This document shows, piece after piece, positions 18,075 through 27,054 of a stretch of DNA of 64,000 bases (its first letter is position 1; each line of letters begins with the position of its first letter). The notes under the pieces were generated by a model that ran no database searches, was not told the DNA's origin, and saw nothing but the letters and a program-made list of their open reading frames with translations. Made by a program: the position numbers and the translations under genes. The DNA lies in the NCBI GenBank assembly GCA_001872625.1, contig MNXP01000076.1:20042-84041 (forward strand), read 5' to 3'. This DNA is from Bacteroidetes bacterium CG2_30_33_31 (GTDB lineage: Bacteria > Bacteroidota > Bacteroidia > Bacteroidales > UBA1556).

Positions 18075-18124
18075 CTTAATACGAATTGATTTAAAAATGC
18101 AAAAATAATAATAAAGATAATAAT

Positions 18125-18132
18125 TACCTTTG
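18125..18132 (+). promoter_or_regulatory. Candidate -7 box of the 18156 lipoprotein gene
   Basis: TACCTTTG matches TAnnTTTG, 23 bases before the ATG. No -33 TTG is visible upstream. Confidence 0.35.
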
Positions 18133-18155
18133 TATAAATTTAGAATTTATGGACT

Positions 18156-18734
18156 ATGAAAAAATTAGATTCAAAATTATTGCTTGTAATAATAGCAATA
18201 TTAATACTTTCAGTATCATGTAGCAAAGAGGGGTTATTTATAAAAGGATCTGTCGACTACTACGCTGATGGTTCAATAAGTAAAGGCAAATTAATTGAAG
18301 ATAGTATAATAGAAGGATATCCCGTGATTTCATGGATTCACTTTTATGAAAATGGAAAATTGAAGCAGTTTGATTTATCGGAGAATTTTTCTATTTCAAA
18401 TTTAGAATTTCCCAAAGGCAGCACCATTTTTTTAAATAGCGAAGGAATTATGGTGCAGGCATATTTATCCAAAGACTTGGAGATTCAAGGATACAAATGT
18501 CCAGGTGGAAATTTAAAGGAAGCAGTAGGATTTTATCCTTCTGGAAAGCTGAGATTTTTTTTCCCAAAAACCGACGTCTTAATTGACGGTGTTCCCTGTA
18601 AAGGCGGGGGTTTACATGGTATTTGGCTGTACGAAACTGCACATTTAGAGAAAGCATATTTGTCAGAAAATTATAAGAAAGATGGCAGAATATTCAAGGA
18701 AGGCGATGAAATAAGATTCGACGACAAAAAATAA
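18156..18734 (+). CDS. Lipoprotein with YwqK/MORN-like repeats
   Basis: 192 aa. The signal peptide ends in 'LSVSC' with the lipidated Cys at about residue 22. The mature part consists of repeats of the type 'hhFYxxGKLxxxxLSxxxxIxGxxFxxG': 'IHFYENGKLKQFDLSENFSI', 'IFLNSEGIMVQAYLSKDLEI', 'VGFYPSGKLRFFFPKTDVLI' and 'IWLYETAHLEKAYLSENYKK'. This resembles MORN/YwqK-type beta-hairpin repeats. Such proteins are exported and of unknown function. It is followed after 40 bases by the 465-aa conserved protein. Confidence 0.65.
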   Translation: MKKLDSKLLLVIIAILILSVSCSKEGLFIKGSVDYYADGSISKGKLIEDSIIEGYPVISWIHFYENGKLKQFDLSENFSISNLEFPKGSTIFLNSEGIMVQAYLSKDLEIQGYKCPGGNLKEAVGFYPSGKLRFFFPKTDVLIDGVPCKGGGLHGIWLYETAHLEKAYLSENYKKDGRIFKEGDEIRFDDKK

Positions 18735-18774
18735 AACCTTTGCTTTAATCTTTATAAATTTAAAATTAGCATTT

Positions 18775-20172
18775 ATGGAACATGAAATTATACCGACAAA
18801 TAGAAAAGCTTTAAAAATAAATATCGACACCAATTTTTATGGATCATTTGCTGAAATTGGTGGAGGTCAGGAAGTTGCCAGATATTTTTTTCAGGCAGGC
18901 GGTTCGTCTCGAACTGTAGCAAAAAGCATTTCAGCTTACGATAAATCGTTCAGCGACGAACTATATAATAAAGGTAATCAAGGTAGATATGTTTCTGAAG
19001 ATAGACTTCTAAAAATGCTTCATGAAGAATATTCGCAGCTCACCAATGTTTTGGAGAAGACAAGCAGTGAATCGAAGTTTTTTGCCTTTGCCGATACTTT
19101 TGAGATATTAAATTTTGCTAAAACAAATCAAGGTCATGGATGGATGGGAGTGAAATTTCAATTAACTCCTGATGGACAAGTTAATACGGTGCTGCTAAAT
19201 GTTAAACTTCTTGAAAATGATGGGCTTCTACAGCAGCGCACTGTTGGAACTCTTGGAGTAAATCTTTTGTATGCTTGTATAAATTATTATGAACATCCGA
19301 ATGTTTTCTTGCTTTCATTGCTCGACAATCTTTCTAAAGATAGGTTACGAATTACAATGATAAGAATGGAAGGAGCTGATTTAGAATATGTTGATAATAG
19401 ACTTCTGGCTGTTCAGCTTGTAAAAAACGGGATGACACATGCTATAATGTTCGACAAAGATGGAAATGTAGCACCTCCATCAGATATGCTATATAAAAAA
19501 AATGTATTGGTACTAAGAGGAAGTTTCCGTCCAATCACAAATATTGCTTTGGATATTTTGAATAGAAGCATGAATCTTTTTCAACTTGATGAAGACTACG
19601 AGCCAGACAATACTCTGTCATTCTGCGAATTAACTCTTAATGCTATCTCACATGAAGGTATAATTGACGAGAAAGATTTTCTGGAAAGAGTAAATATGCT
19701 CAACGATATTGGTCAAAATGTAATGGTTTCAGATTTAAAAGAATTTTATAAATTAGTTTCCTTTTTCTCGCAATTTGCTCTGAAACAACTTCGCATAATA
19801 ATTGGCGTACCCACGCTTGAAAAAGTTCTTGACAAAAAATATTATGAAGATTTGAATGGTGGTATTTTAGAAGCATTGGGATATATGTTTCCAAAAGATA
19901 CCAAAATGTATATTTATCCTACCATGAAGAAAGGCAGTGAAAATATTTTTAATTCCAAAAATATAAATCTCGAAAAGGATGTAGCCATACTATATGAATA
20001 TTTATTAAACAATCGCTTTATCCTTGATATTCAAACAAGTATGATGAAGGAGCTTTACATAAAATCGCATGAAGTTTTGCAAATGATTAAAGATGACAAT
20101 AAAGATTGGATTCGATATGTACCAATTTCTACTGCAAAAACAATAAAAGAGAGAAAACTTTTTAGAGAATAG
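18775..20172 (+). CDS. Conserved cytoplasmic protein of unknown function (465 aa)
   Basis: 465 aa with no signal peptide and no transmembrane helix. The N-terminus is distinctive: 'ALKINIDTNFYGSFAEIGGGQEVARYFFQAGGSSRTVAKSISAYDKSFSDELY', with a glycine-rich 'EIGGGQEVARYFF' that could form a ligand-binding turn. The rest is a regular alpha/beta protein ('HGWMGVKFQLTPDGQVNTVLLNVKLLENDGLLQQRTVGTLGVNLLYACI') with an acidic, helical C-terminal third. I recall similar proteins in other Bacteroidota carrying conflicting automatic names (TonB receptor, nicotinate-nucleotide adenylyltransferase). Neither is supported here: there is no barrel, no signal peptide and no adenylyltransferase HxGH motif. Confidence 0.6.
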   Translation: MEHEIIPTNRKALKINIDTNFYGSFAEIGGGQEVARYFFQAGGSSRTVAKSISAYDKSFSDELYNKGNQGRYVSEDRLLKMLHEEYSQLTNVLEKTSSESKFFAFADTFEILNFAKTNQGHGWMGVKFQLTPDGQVNTVLLNVKLLENDGLLQQRTVGTLGVNLLYACINYYEHPNVFLLSLLDNLSKDRLRITMIRMEGADLEYVDNRLLAVQLVKNGMTHAIMFDKDGNVAPPSDMLYKKNVLVLRGSFRPITNIALDILNRSMNLFQLDEDYEPDNTLSFCELTLNAISHEGIIDEKDFLERVNMLNDIGQNVMVSDLKEFYKLVSFFSQFALKQLRIIIGVPTLEKVLDKKYYEDLNGGILEALGYMFPKDTKMYIYPTMKKGSENIFNSKNINLEKDVAILYEYLLNNRFILDIQTSMMKELYIKSHEVLQMIKDDNKDWIRYVPISTAKTIKERKLFRE

Positions 20173-20384
20173 ATTTCTGCGTTTTTGTAATAAAAAAACA
20201 AATCCCCTTAAGTGGTTTTATTCTAATCGAAAAACAAAAAATCACTTCAGGGCTATGGAATTATTAAAATTGAGCATTGGCAAAACATAGTAGGCAAGTA
20301 TTTTTGGGCAAGATCAAAAAAATATTTTGGCTTCTCAAAGGTAAAATGCTAAAAAAAAGTTTTGAAATCAATATTTAATGGGTA

Positions 20385-20918
20385 TTACTTAAGGAATTTT
20401 AAATACAATTTTTTCAGAATCAAAATTATTATCAGCCCAATGGTAATATATGCAAGCAGCCATTTTGCAATAGTAAAGACAGATGAAATTTGAACCAAAT
20501 TGTCATCCATTTTTGGAAAACTGATGATGATATCTCGCAATAAAATATTCTCAAAATAATCGGCAATAGCGCCAATCCAAGGCAAATAAATCCAAAAATT
20601 TATAGTTTTTATTGAGTTGAGTCTAATAAAAATACCAAGAAGTAAAGAGCTATAAATCAACGGATAAACATAGTCGTAAAATTGAAAATCAAGATAATTG
20701 CTGCGCCCTTGTTTTCCAAAATTTTCTAACAAAGTGTAGAGTGAATTATAATTATATCCAAACATCAAATCAGGAATTTCAATGTCTTCATTGAGTTGAA
20801 TTAGTGAATTTGTACCGGCGCTTCCGAACTTCATCAGTAGGTTCATTAATATCCATAAAATTGCCAAAACAACAATAATTCGGTTGGTGAAAAAGGTTTT
20901 AAGTTTAAGATAAAACAT
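20385..20918 (-). CDS. Four-helix integral membrane protein, unknown function
   Basis: 177 aa. Transmembrane segments are visible at about 10-30 ('RIIVVLAILWILMNLLM'), 84-104 ('VYPLIYSSLLLGIFI'), 107-130 ('TINFWIYLPWIGAIADYF') and 148-172 ('AKWLLAYITIGLIIILIL'). 'GAIADYFENILLRDIII' contains a DYxEN motif that looks like the most conserved feature. The short basic N- and C-termini suggest both face the cytoplasm. It stands alone between the 465-aa protein and the divergent ftsX. No enzymatic signature is recognised. Confidence 0.6.
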   Translation of the reverse strand: MFYLKLKTFFTNRIIVVLAILWILMNLLMKFGSAGTNSLIQLNEDIEIPDLMFGYNYNSLYTLLENFGKQGRSNYLDFQFYDYVYPLIYSSLLLGIFIRLNSIKTINFWIYLPWIGAIADYFENILLRDIIISFPKMDDNLVQISSVFTIAKWLLAYITIGLIIILILKKLYLKFLK

Positions 20919-21064
20919 AGAAAAACTGAAAGTTAAATTAAGATTTTGATAAAGTTATTTAGGTAATAATCGATAGCGAGGTAAAATTACAATAATTTCT
21001 TACCAGCCTATATTTTTTATTAATTTAGCGACTTATTTATAATTACCGAAAACAAAGAATAGAA

Positions 21065-21949
21065 ATGTCGAAACAAGAGGATAGATTTGCGAAAAGGCGT
21101 CTGCGTACTTCCTACCTTACTTCCCTTACCAGCATTACTTTAATGCTGTTTATATTAGGATTTTTTGGTTTGTTGATTATGCATGCCAAAACAATTAGGA
21201 AGCATGTAAAAGAGAATATCCAAATGAATGTTTTCATTAATAAAGACGTGAAAGAAGCCGAAATATTTCGATTGAAAAAAATACTTGATGCTTCTGACGG
21301 GATAAAAACCGTAAAATATATTTCAGCAGCAGAAGCAGCGGAAAGCTATAAAAAGGAAATTGGAGAGGATTTTATAGATTTTTTGGATGGCGTAAATCCA
21401 ATTCATGCAAGCCTCGAAGTGCATCTTAACGAAGACTACGCAAATGTGGATAGTTTGCAGAATTTTTCCAAAATCATTCAGGCATATAGCATAGTGGAGG
21501 AAGTAAAATATCACAAAGATTACGTTCAAAAAATTAATGAAAACATTGCCAACATAAGCCTTTTCTTGTTGATATTCATAAGCTTACTTTTATTAATTTC
21601 TATTATTTTAATTAGCAACACTATTAGATTATCAATATATTCTCATAGGTTTATGATTCGTACCATGAAGCTTATTGGTGCCACAAAATCATTTATCCGT
21701 TGGCCATTTGTATGGAAAAGTATGATTCAAGGATTTATCGCTTCGCTTTTATCCATTGGGCTTTTATCATTAATCATCCTGAAAATGCAAGAAAATTACG
21801 GCGATCTTGTGAACGCCAGCAATTTGAATATTTATTTAATTGTCTTCGCAGGAGTTATAGTTGCTGGAATACTAATCACTTGGATTTCAACATTCTTTGC
21901 TGTAAATAAATATCTTAATATTTCCATGGACAAACTTTATATAATGTAA
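21065..21949 (+). CDS. ftsX: Cell division protein FtsX (ABC-type permease)
   Basis: 294 aa. FtsX with FtsE forms an ATP-driven regulator of peptidoglycan hydrolases at the division site. Topology fits: one N-terminal helix (about 20-42), a periplasmic domain (43-165) containing 'IQMNVFINKDVKEAEIFRLKKIL' and 'GVNPIHASLEVHL', then three C-terminal helices within 168-285. 'FMIRTMKLIGATKSFIRWPF' is the conserved FtsX cytoplasmic loop. ftsE is not next to it, as is common in Bacteroidota. It starts a tight run ftsX-DUF3098-uppP-truB. Confidence 0.92.
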   Translation: MSKQEDRFAKRRLRTSYLTSLTSITLMLFILGFFGLLIMHAKTIRKHVKENIQMNVFINKDVKEAEIFRLKKILDASDGIKTVKYISAAEAAESYKKEIGEDFIDFLDGVNPIHASLEVHLNEDYANVDSLQNFSKIIQAYSIVEEVKYHKDYVQKINENIANISLFLLIFISLLLLISIILISNTIRLSIYSHRFMIRTMKLIGATKSFIRWPFVWKSMIQGFIASLLSIGLLSLIILKMQENYGDLVNASNLNIYLIVFAGVIVAGILITWISTFFAVNKYLNISMDKLYIM

Positions 21950-21967
21950 TTTTAAACAATAAAATAT

Positions 21968-22219
21968 ATGAGCAAAAATTCAAAAACAAACAGCGCAGAG
22001 GTAAAAATGATTTTCGAAAAGAAAAATTATATTTTAATGATTGTTGGTGTTGCCTTCATATTATTAGGCTTAGTATTGCTTGGTGGCGGAGGTTCACAAA
22101 ACCCAGAAGTTTTCAATCCAGAAATTTTCAATTCACAAAGAATAGTAATAGCTCCCACACTTATGTTAATAGGTTTTGTAATAGAGATTTACGCCATAAT
22201 GTGGAAATCGAAAAAATAG
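21968..22219 (+). CDS. DUF3098-family membrane protein
   Basis: 83 aa with two transmembrane helices (about 22-41 'YILMIVGVAFILLGLVLLGG' and 60-78 'IVIAPTLMLIGFVIEIYAIM') separated by a glycine-rich loop with 'NPEVFNPEIFNSQRI'. This is the usual form of DUF3098 proteins, which sit between ftsX and uppP throughout the Bacteroidota. The position suggests a cell-envelope or division role; nothing more can be said from sequence. Confidence 0.85.
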   Translation: MSKNSKTNSAEVKMIFEKKNYILMIVGVAFILLGLVLLGGGGSQNPEVFNPEIFNSQRIVIAPTLMLIGFVIEIYAIMWKSKK

Positions 22220-22283
22220 AAATGTTTTTTTGTAAACGTATCTATCGCGTACTACAATTCAAATTTCATTTAAAACAAAAATC

Positions 22284-23063
22284 ATGAGTTGGTTAGAAGC
22301 TTTTATACTTGCAGTTGTAGAAGGTATTACTGAATTTTTACCTGTGTCTTCCACGGGACACATGATTCTGGCAGAAGGAGTTATGGGAATGAAATCTAAT
22401 GATTTCGTTCAAGCATTTTTAATTAACATTCAATTTGGAGCCATCCTTTCAGTGGTTGTTCTTTATTGGAAACGTTTTTTTCAGTCGCTCAAATTTTATT
22501 ATAAACTATTCATTGCTTTTTTGCCAGCAGCATTTTTTGGTTTGCTTTTCAGCGATTACATCGATAAGTTTCTCGAGAATGTGTATGTGGTTGCTGTAAT
22601 GCTTGTGATTGGTGGAATTGTTTTGGTATTTGTAGATCGCTGGTTCAAAGAGCCTACACAGGACCAAGATATTACTTATCCAAAAGCTTTTAAAATTGGA
22701 TTGTTTCAAGTGATTTCCATGATACCAGGAGTTTCGCGTTCGGCTGCCACAATCATTGGTGGAATGACACAAAAACTTAGCAAAAAAGCCGCAGCAGAAT
22801 TCTCATTCTTCCTTGCAGTTCCCACTATGTTTGCTGCTTCAGGCTACAAACTCATAGAAAACCATAAAGCAATAAACATTGATAATATTGGTATATTGAT
22901 ATTTGGTAATGTAGTTGGTTTCGTTGTCGCGCTTTTTGCCATTAAGTCTTTTATAAATTTTCTTACAAATCATGGCTTTGCTGCTTTTGGATACTACAGA
23001 ATAGCAGTGGGTTTACTAATAATTGCACTCTATTATTATGGAGTGGATTTGAGCATTAATTAA
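22284..23063 (+). CDS. uppP: Undecaprenyl-diphosphatase (BacA/UppP)
   Basis: 259 aa. Dephosphorylates undecaprenyl diphosphate to recycle the lipid carrier for peptidoglycan and polysaccharide synthesis. Both signature motifs are intact: '[15 protein letters not shown]' (about 13-27) and '[14 protein letters not shown]' (about 153-166), within about eight membrane helices. The stop codon shares one base with the truB start (TAATG), so the pair is translationally coupled. Confidence 0.95.
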   Translation: MSWLEAFILAVVEGITEFLPVSSTGHMILAEGVMGMKSNDFVQAFLINIQFGAILSVVVLYWKRFFQSLKFYYKLFIAFLPAAFFGLLFSDYIDKFLENVYVVAVMLVIGGIVLVFVDRWFKEPTQDQDITYPKAFKIGLFQVISMIPGVSRSAATIIGGMTQKLSKKAAAEFSFFLAVPTMFAASGYKLIENHKAINIDNIGILIFGNVVGFVVALFAIKSFINFLTNHGFAAFGYYRIAVGLLIIALYYYGVDLSIN

Positions 23064-23755
23064 TGATTTTCGACTTTATAAAAGGTGAGGTTATTCTCAT
23101 AGATAAAGAAAAAGATTGGACATCTTTTGATGTTGTTAAATCTGTGAGAAACAGTGTTTTAAAAACTCTTAACCAAAAGAAAATTAAAGTAGGACATGCC
23201 GGCACTTTAGACCCACTGGCAACAGGGCTCCTAATAGTTTGTACTGGCAGAAAAACCAAAGAAATTGATTTGTACCAAGGGGCAGACAAGGTTTATGAGG
23301 GAATTATTACCATTGGTGCTGTTCGCCCTTCTTACGATTTAGAGACAGAAATTAGCGAAACTTTCGACATAAGTAATATTACGCGTGAAAATATTTTCGA
23401 TGCAGCTAAAACTTTTGAAGGACAAATTGAGCAAATACCACCAATGTTTTCGGCAGTAAAAGTAAATGGTTTTAGAGCTTACCAACTAGCACGCGATAAT
23501 CAGGAAGTTGAATTAAAAAAACGCCAAATAAATATTCATTATTTTAATATCACCAAGATAGAATTCCCTGATATTTATTTTGAAGTAAAATGTAGTAAAG
23601 GAACTTATATCAGGTCTTTAGCTCGCGACTTTGGTCTTTATCTCAATAATGGTGCACATCTCAAAGAGTTGAGAAGGCTCTCTATAGGCGAGTTTTCGGT
23701 TTCAGATGCTCTAACAATTTCAAGAGTGAAACAATTAATTTCTGGAATTAGTTAA
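23063..23755 (+). CDS. truB: tRNA pseudouridine(55) synthase
   Basis: 230 aa. Isomerises U55 in the T-loop of tRNAs. The catalytic Asp is in 'GHAGTLDPLATGLLIV' (about residues 45-60). 'QIPPMFSAVKVNGFRAYQLAR' and 'VKCSKGTYIRSLARDFG' are standard TruB motifs. The short length, without a long C-terminal PUA extension, is usual for this phylum. It overlaps uppP by one base. Confidence 0.95.
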   Translation: MIFDFIKGEVILIDKEKDWTSFDVVKSVRNSVLKTLNQKKIKVGHAGTLDPLATGLLIVCTGRKTKEIDLYQGADKVYEGIITIGAVRPSYDLETEISETFDISNITRENIFDAAKTFEGQIEQIPPMFSAVKVNGFRAYQLARDNQEVELKKRQINIHYFNITKIEFPDIYFEVKCSKGTYIRSLARDFGLYLNNGAHLKELRRLSIGEFSVSDALTISRVKQLISGIS

Positions 23756-24163
23756 AATAATTTGCAAAATCTACTCTCGTTTGGATGTATTAACAAAGTA
23801 ATATTGACAATTTCCGAAGCATAAATTGACTAATACTTTAAACCCCATAATTTATTATAAGCAAGTAATATTGATGCAAAAATAACATAATTCAATTTTT
23901 GCAAAAACTATATAATTTCTTAACAACAATAATTTATAAGGTCTATAATGCTGATATAAAATAAGTTGAAAAGCGAGGAGATTAAAAGAAATTATTATTG
24001 ACAAAGGGGTTTTTATGCATTATCTTTGCACGCCTTATTTTAACAAGTCGAAAACCTATTTTTACCTTTTTAAACATTTATTTTATTGATGATTCCAAAT
24101 TTAATAGTAAAAATAATTCCCCACAGAAGAGGCTTTACATTCTCGAAAATTAATTTATAACAA
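23756..24163 (+). other. Intergenic region truB/queA
   Basis: 408 AT-rich bases. It contains a good two-box promoter (23998-24028) for queA-ispD and a leader of about 130 bases. Within the leader a possible 23-codon ORF (24089-24160, MIPNLIVKIIPHRRG...) ends 3 bases before the queA ATG. The first ~240 bases show no feature I can support. Confidence 0.6.
23998..24028 (+). promoter_or_regulatory. Promoter of queA-ispD
   Basis: TTG (23998-24000) lies 20 bases before TATCTTTG (24021-24028). This is a full match to the Bacteroidota -33/-7 pattern and the clearest promoter in the window. Transcription would start near 24032. Confidence 0.65.
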
Positions 24164-25207
24164 ATGAAACTATCCCAATTCAGATACGAATTACCAGAAG
24201 AATTAATAGCAAAATATCCAAAACCCAACCGCGATGACTCACGCTTGATGGTTGTAAATAGAAAAACCAAAGAAATAGAACATAAAAGCTTCAAAGATGT
24301 GATGGAATACTTTGGCGATGGCGATTTGTTTGTGTTGAACAATACCAAAGTTTTTCCAGCAAAACTAATAGGTTTTAAAGAAAAAACCAAAGCAAAGATT
24401 GAAGTTTTTTTGCTTAGAGAGCTTAACAAAGAATCGCGCCTTTGGGATGCTCTGGTAAATCCAGCACGAAAAATTAGAATAGGAAATAAACTCTATTTTG
24501 GCGAAAACGATGAGCTTGTAGCCGAAGTTATAGATAACACAACCTCAAGAGGTAGAACTTTGAGGTTTTTCTTCGATGGAGAATATGAAGACTTCAAGAA
24601 GACAATTACGTCATTGGGACAAACTCCAATACCACTAAATAGAGCCGCAATTCCAGAAGATGAAGAACGCTATCAGACAATTTATGCAAAGCACGAAGGT
24701 GCTGTGGCTGCTCCTACTGCTGGACTGCATTTTAGTAGAGAGCTTCTTAAAAGACTCGAAATAAAAGGAGTAAACTTTACAGAAATTACACTTCATCCTG
24801 GCTTAGGAAATTTTAGAACTATTGAAGTAGAAGATTTGTCGAAACACAAAATGGACTCCGAAAGAGTTATTGTAGGCTCTGAATCAGTGGAACTAATTAA
24901 CTCGACAAAAGCAAGAAGGAAAAAAGTAGTTGCCGTTGGCACAACAACTATCAAGGCTCTTGAAGCCGCTGTTACCATTTCCAAAGAAGTAAAACCCATT
25001 GATGGTTGGACCAATCTATTTATTTTTCCTCCTTACGATTTTTCACTTGCTGATGCATTAATCACCAATTTTCATGCTCCGAAATCTCCAATGATGATGC
25101 TCACTGCTACTTTTATGGGCTACGATTTTTTGATGAAATGTTATAAGGAAGCTATTAAAGAAAAATATAATTTTCTTACTTACGGCGACGCTATGTTGAT
25201 ACTCTAA
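24164..25207 (+). CDS. queA: S-adenosylmethionine:tRNA ribosyltransferase-isomerase
   Basis: 347 aa. Makes epoxyqueuosine at position 34 of tRNAs by transferring the ribosyl group of SAM. Family markers are '[19 protein letters not shown]', '[11 protein letters not shown]', '[16 protein letters not shown]', '[18 protein letters not shown]', '[14 protein letters not shown]' and '[20 protein letters not shown]'. The length is normal. It overlaps ispD by one base (TAATG). Confidence 0.95.
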   Translation: MKLSQFRYELPEELIAKYPKPNRDDSRLMVVNRKTKEIEHKSFKDVMEYFGDGDLFVLNNTKVFPAKLIGFKEKTKAKIEVFLLRELNKESRLWDALVNPARKIRIGNKLYFGENDELVAEVIDNTTSRGRTLRFFFDGEYEDFKKTITSLGQTPIPLNRAAIPEDEERYQTIYAKHEGAVAAPTAGLHFSRELLKRLEIKGVNFTEITLHPGLGNFRTIEVEDLSKHKMDSERVIVGSESVELINSTKARRKKVVAVGTTTIKALEAAVTISKEVKPIDGWTNLFIFPPYDFSLADALITNFHAPKSPMMMLTATFMGYDFLMKCYKEAIKEKYNFLTYGDAMLIL

Positions 25208-25881
25208 TGATGGAAATCTATGCTCTTATAACTGCTGCTGGAAGAGGAAGAAGAATAAAATCTATTTTTCCAAAGCAATTTATACCTATTGCTGGACGCC
25301 CTCTTCTGATGCGTACCATAGAAGTAATTAAAGATTTTGATGCAAAGATTAAAATCGTTTTGGTAATTCCTGAAGAGCATATTAAATTGTGGAAAGATTT
25401 ATGTACAGAATTCGATTTTCAAATTGAACATCAGATAGTTAGGGGCGGGAAAGAGAGATTTAACTCAGTTCAAAACGGACTTCATTTTATTCCACAAGAC
25501 AGCATTGTTTTAATTCATGATGGCGTTAGGCCTTTGGTACATCAAGACACAATACAAAGAGTGGTGGATAAAACCATTGAGAAAGGCAATGCTGTACCTT
25601 GTATAGTTCCAACGCAAACTATCAGAAGAATTGTAAGCGAGGGTGAAAATGAGCCTCTCTTGCGGGAAAATCTGAGAATTATTCAAACACCTCAAGGATT
25701 TCATTCTAATATAATTAAACTTGCTTATAATCAAGAATTCGACGCCAAATTTACTGATGATGCTTCTGTTTTAGAAACATTGGGATATCGCATAAATCTG
25801 GTTGAGGGGAATTATTCTAACATAAAAATTACTCATCCTGCTGATATTAAAACTGCTGAAGCTCTGATGGTTGTAGATTAA
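25207..25881 (+). CDS. ispD: 2-C-methyl-D-erythritol 4-phosphate cytidylyltransferase
   Basis: 224 aa. Third step of the non-mevalonate isoprenoid pathway, which feeds among others the undecaprenyl carrier recycled by UppP nearby. The nucleotide-binding motif 'ITAAGRGRRI' and 'FPKQFIPIAGRPLLMRTIE' start the protein. 'VLIHDGVRPLV' and 'FTDDASVLE' hold the conserved acidic residues. Two adjacent ATGs (25207 and 25210) are possible starts; the first overlaps the queA stop and favours coupling. Confidence 0.93.
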   Translation: MMEIYALITAAGRGRRIKSIFPKQFIPIAGRPLLMRTIEVIKDFDAKIKIVLVIPEEHIKLWKDLCTEFDFQIEHQIVRGGKERFNSVQNGLHFIPQDSIVLIHDGVRPLVHQDTIQRVVDKTIEKGNAVPCIVPTQTIRRIVSEGENEPLLRENLRIIQTPQGFHSNIIKLAYNQEFDAKFTDDASVLETLGYRINLVEGNYSNIKITHPADIKTAEALMVVD

Positions 25882-25914
25882 TTGATTCCTGATATTTTTT
25901 TTCTTCCGATTTTC

Positions 25915-27054
25915 TCAGAATCTTCTCCCCTTCCAATAAAAAGGCATAAACTGCCCCAAAATCGCAATGGAAATAATATAAAATGGGTAAATTAATTGAA
26001 GAGGTAATAAATAAATCATCAACTTATTAGAGCTAAACTGTCGATTAAAAATCACTAATAAGGCTGCATCAAAAAGGCTTTTTGAGAAAAATAGCACAAA
26101 ATAGATTTTGAAATACTCCCAGCCGAAAAAGAGAGCTAAAAAAAATGTTGTTGCAAGAATTAAATTTATAACAAAAATAAAAAAAGCTATGGCGATAATA
26201 TTTCCATCATTGTATTTTTTACTTTTTGATGCCCATCTAATACGTTGATTTATAAATGCTTTAATGTTTTTAGGAGATTGCGTACAAACTAATGCATTTG
26301 GGTGATTTAAAAACCCAATGCAATCAAAACCATTTTTTTTTCTTGCTTCCGACATCAAAAAAACATCATCGCCTGAGGCAATATCAGAAAAATAAACTCT
26401 GTCGCCAATATCTTCAATAAGTTCGCGGCGCACAGCTAAATTTGCACCATTAGCCATTATTGGGATTCCCATTTCAATAGCAGCAGCGCCAGAAGCTACC
26501 AAGCTGGCAAATTCTAATCTAAAAAAATTATTAAGCACTGTATTGCTCGTTTCAAAAACTACTGGGCCAGAAATAAGCATTAGCTTTGACTTCGAAAATT
26601 TAATATTGAATGATGTTACCCATTTTGAATATAGTCGACAATCGGCGTCAGTAAAGAGAATTATTTCATTTTTTGATTCATTAATTCCCTTTGCCAAAGC
26701 ATTTTTTTTGCCTCCAGCGCTTTGCAGTAATTTATACGGAATCGTACTATCATACAAAAGTTTTTCTGCCAAATATAAGCTGTTGTCATTACTTTCATCA
26801 TCCACCAAAATCAACTCAAAGTTAGAGTGAAGATATTCTTGTTTTTCAATATCAGAAATCAGATTGCTAATATTCTTCGACTCATTGCGCATGGCTACTA
26901 TTATGCTGAATGTGTGATGTTTGTATATCTTGTCTTTAGCCTTAATCAATTTAAAATCAGCTGAAGCACTTCTTTTAAAGGCGAAAAAAAAAGCAATAAT
27001 AAGAAGGCAATATAAACCACCAAAAATTAAGATAATTATTGTAAAATTTTCCAT
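25915..27054 (-). CDS. Membrane-anchored family 2 glycosyltransferase
   Basis: 379 aa. One N-terminal helix (about 5-25), then a GT-A domain with 'FSIIVAMRNESKNI', 'LILVDDESNDNS', the DxD-type 'LFTDADCR' (~135) and 'SGDDVFLM'. 'INQRIRWASK' matches the QxxRW motif of processive GT2 enzymes. Two or three C-terminal helices (about 285-370) follow. It probably acts on a lipid-linked or surface glycan at the inner membrane. It shares one base with the upstream flippase-like gene (27054), so they form an operon. Confidence 0.85.
   Translation of the reverse strand: MENFTIIILIFGGLYCLLIIAFFFAFKRSASADFKLIKAKDKIYKHHTFSIIVAMRNESKNISNLISDIEKQEYLHSNFELILVDDESNDNSLYLAEKLLYDSTIPYKLLQSAGGKKNALAKGINESKNEIILFTDADCRLYSKWVTSFNIKFSKSKLMLISGPVVFETSNTVLNNFFRLEFASLVASGAAAIEMGIPIMANGANLAVRRELIEDIGDRVYFSDIASGDDVFLMSEARKKNGFDCIGFLNHPNALVCTQSPKNIKAFINQRIRWASKSKKYNDGNIIAIAFFIFVINLILATTFFLALFFGWEYFKIYFVLFFSKSLFDAALLVIFNRQFSSNKLMIYLLPLQLIYPFYIISIAILGQFMPFYWKGRRF

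Noticed and set aside
18775..20172. TonB receptor or nicotinate-nucleotide adenylyltransferase annotation
   Set aside because: No signal peptide or barrel pattern, and no nucleotidyltransferase HxGH motif.
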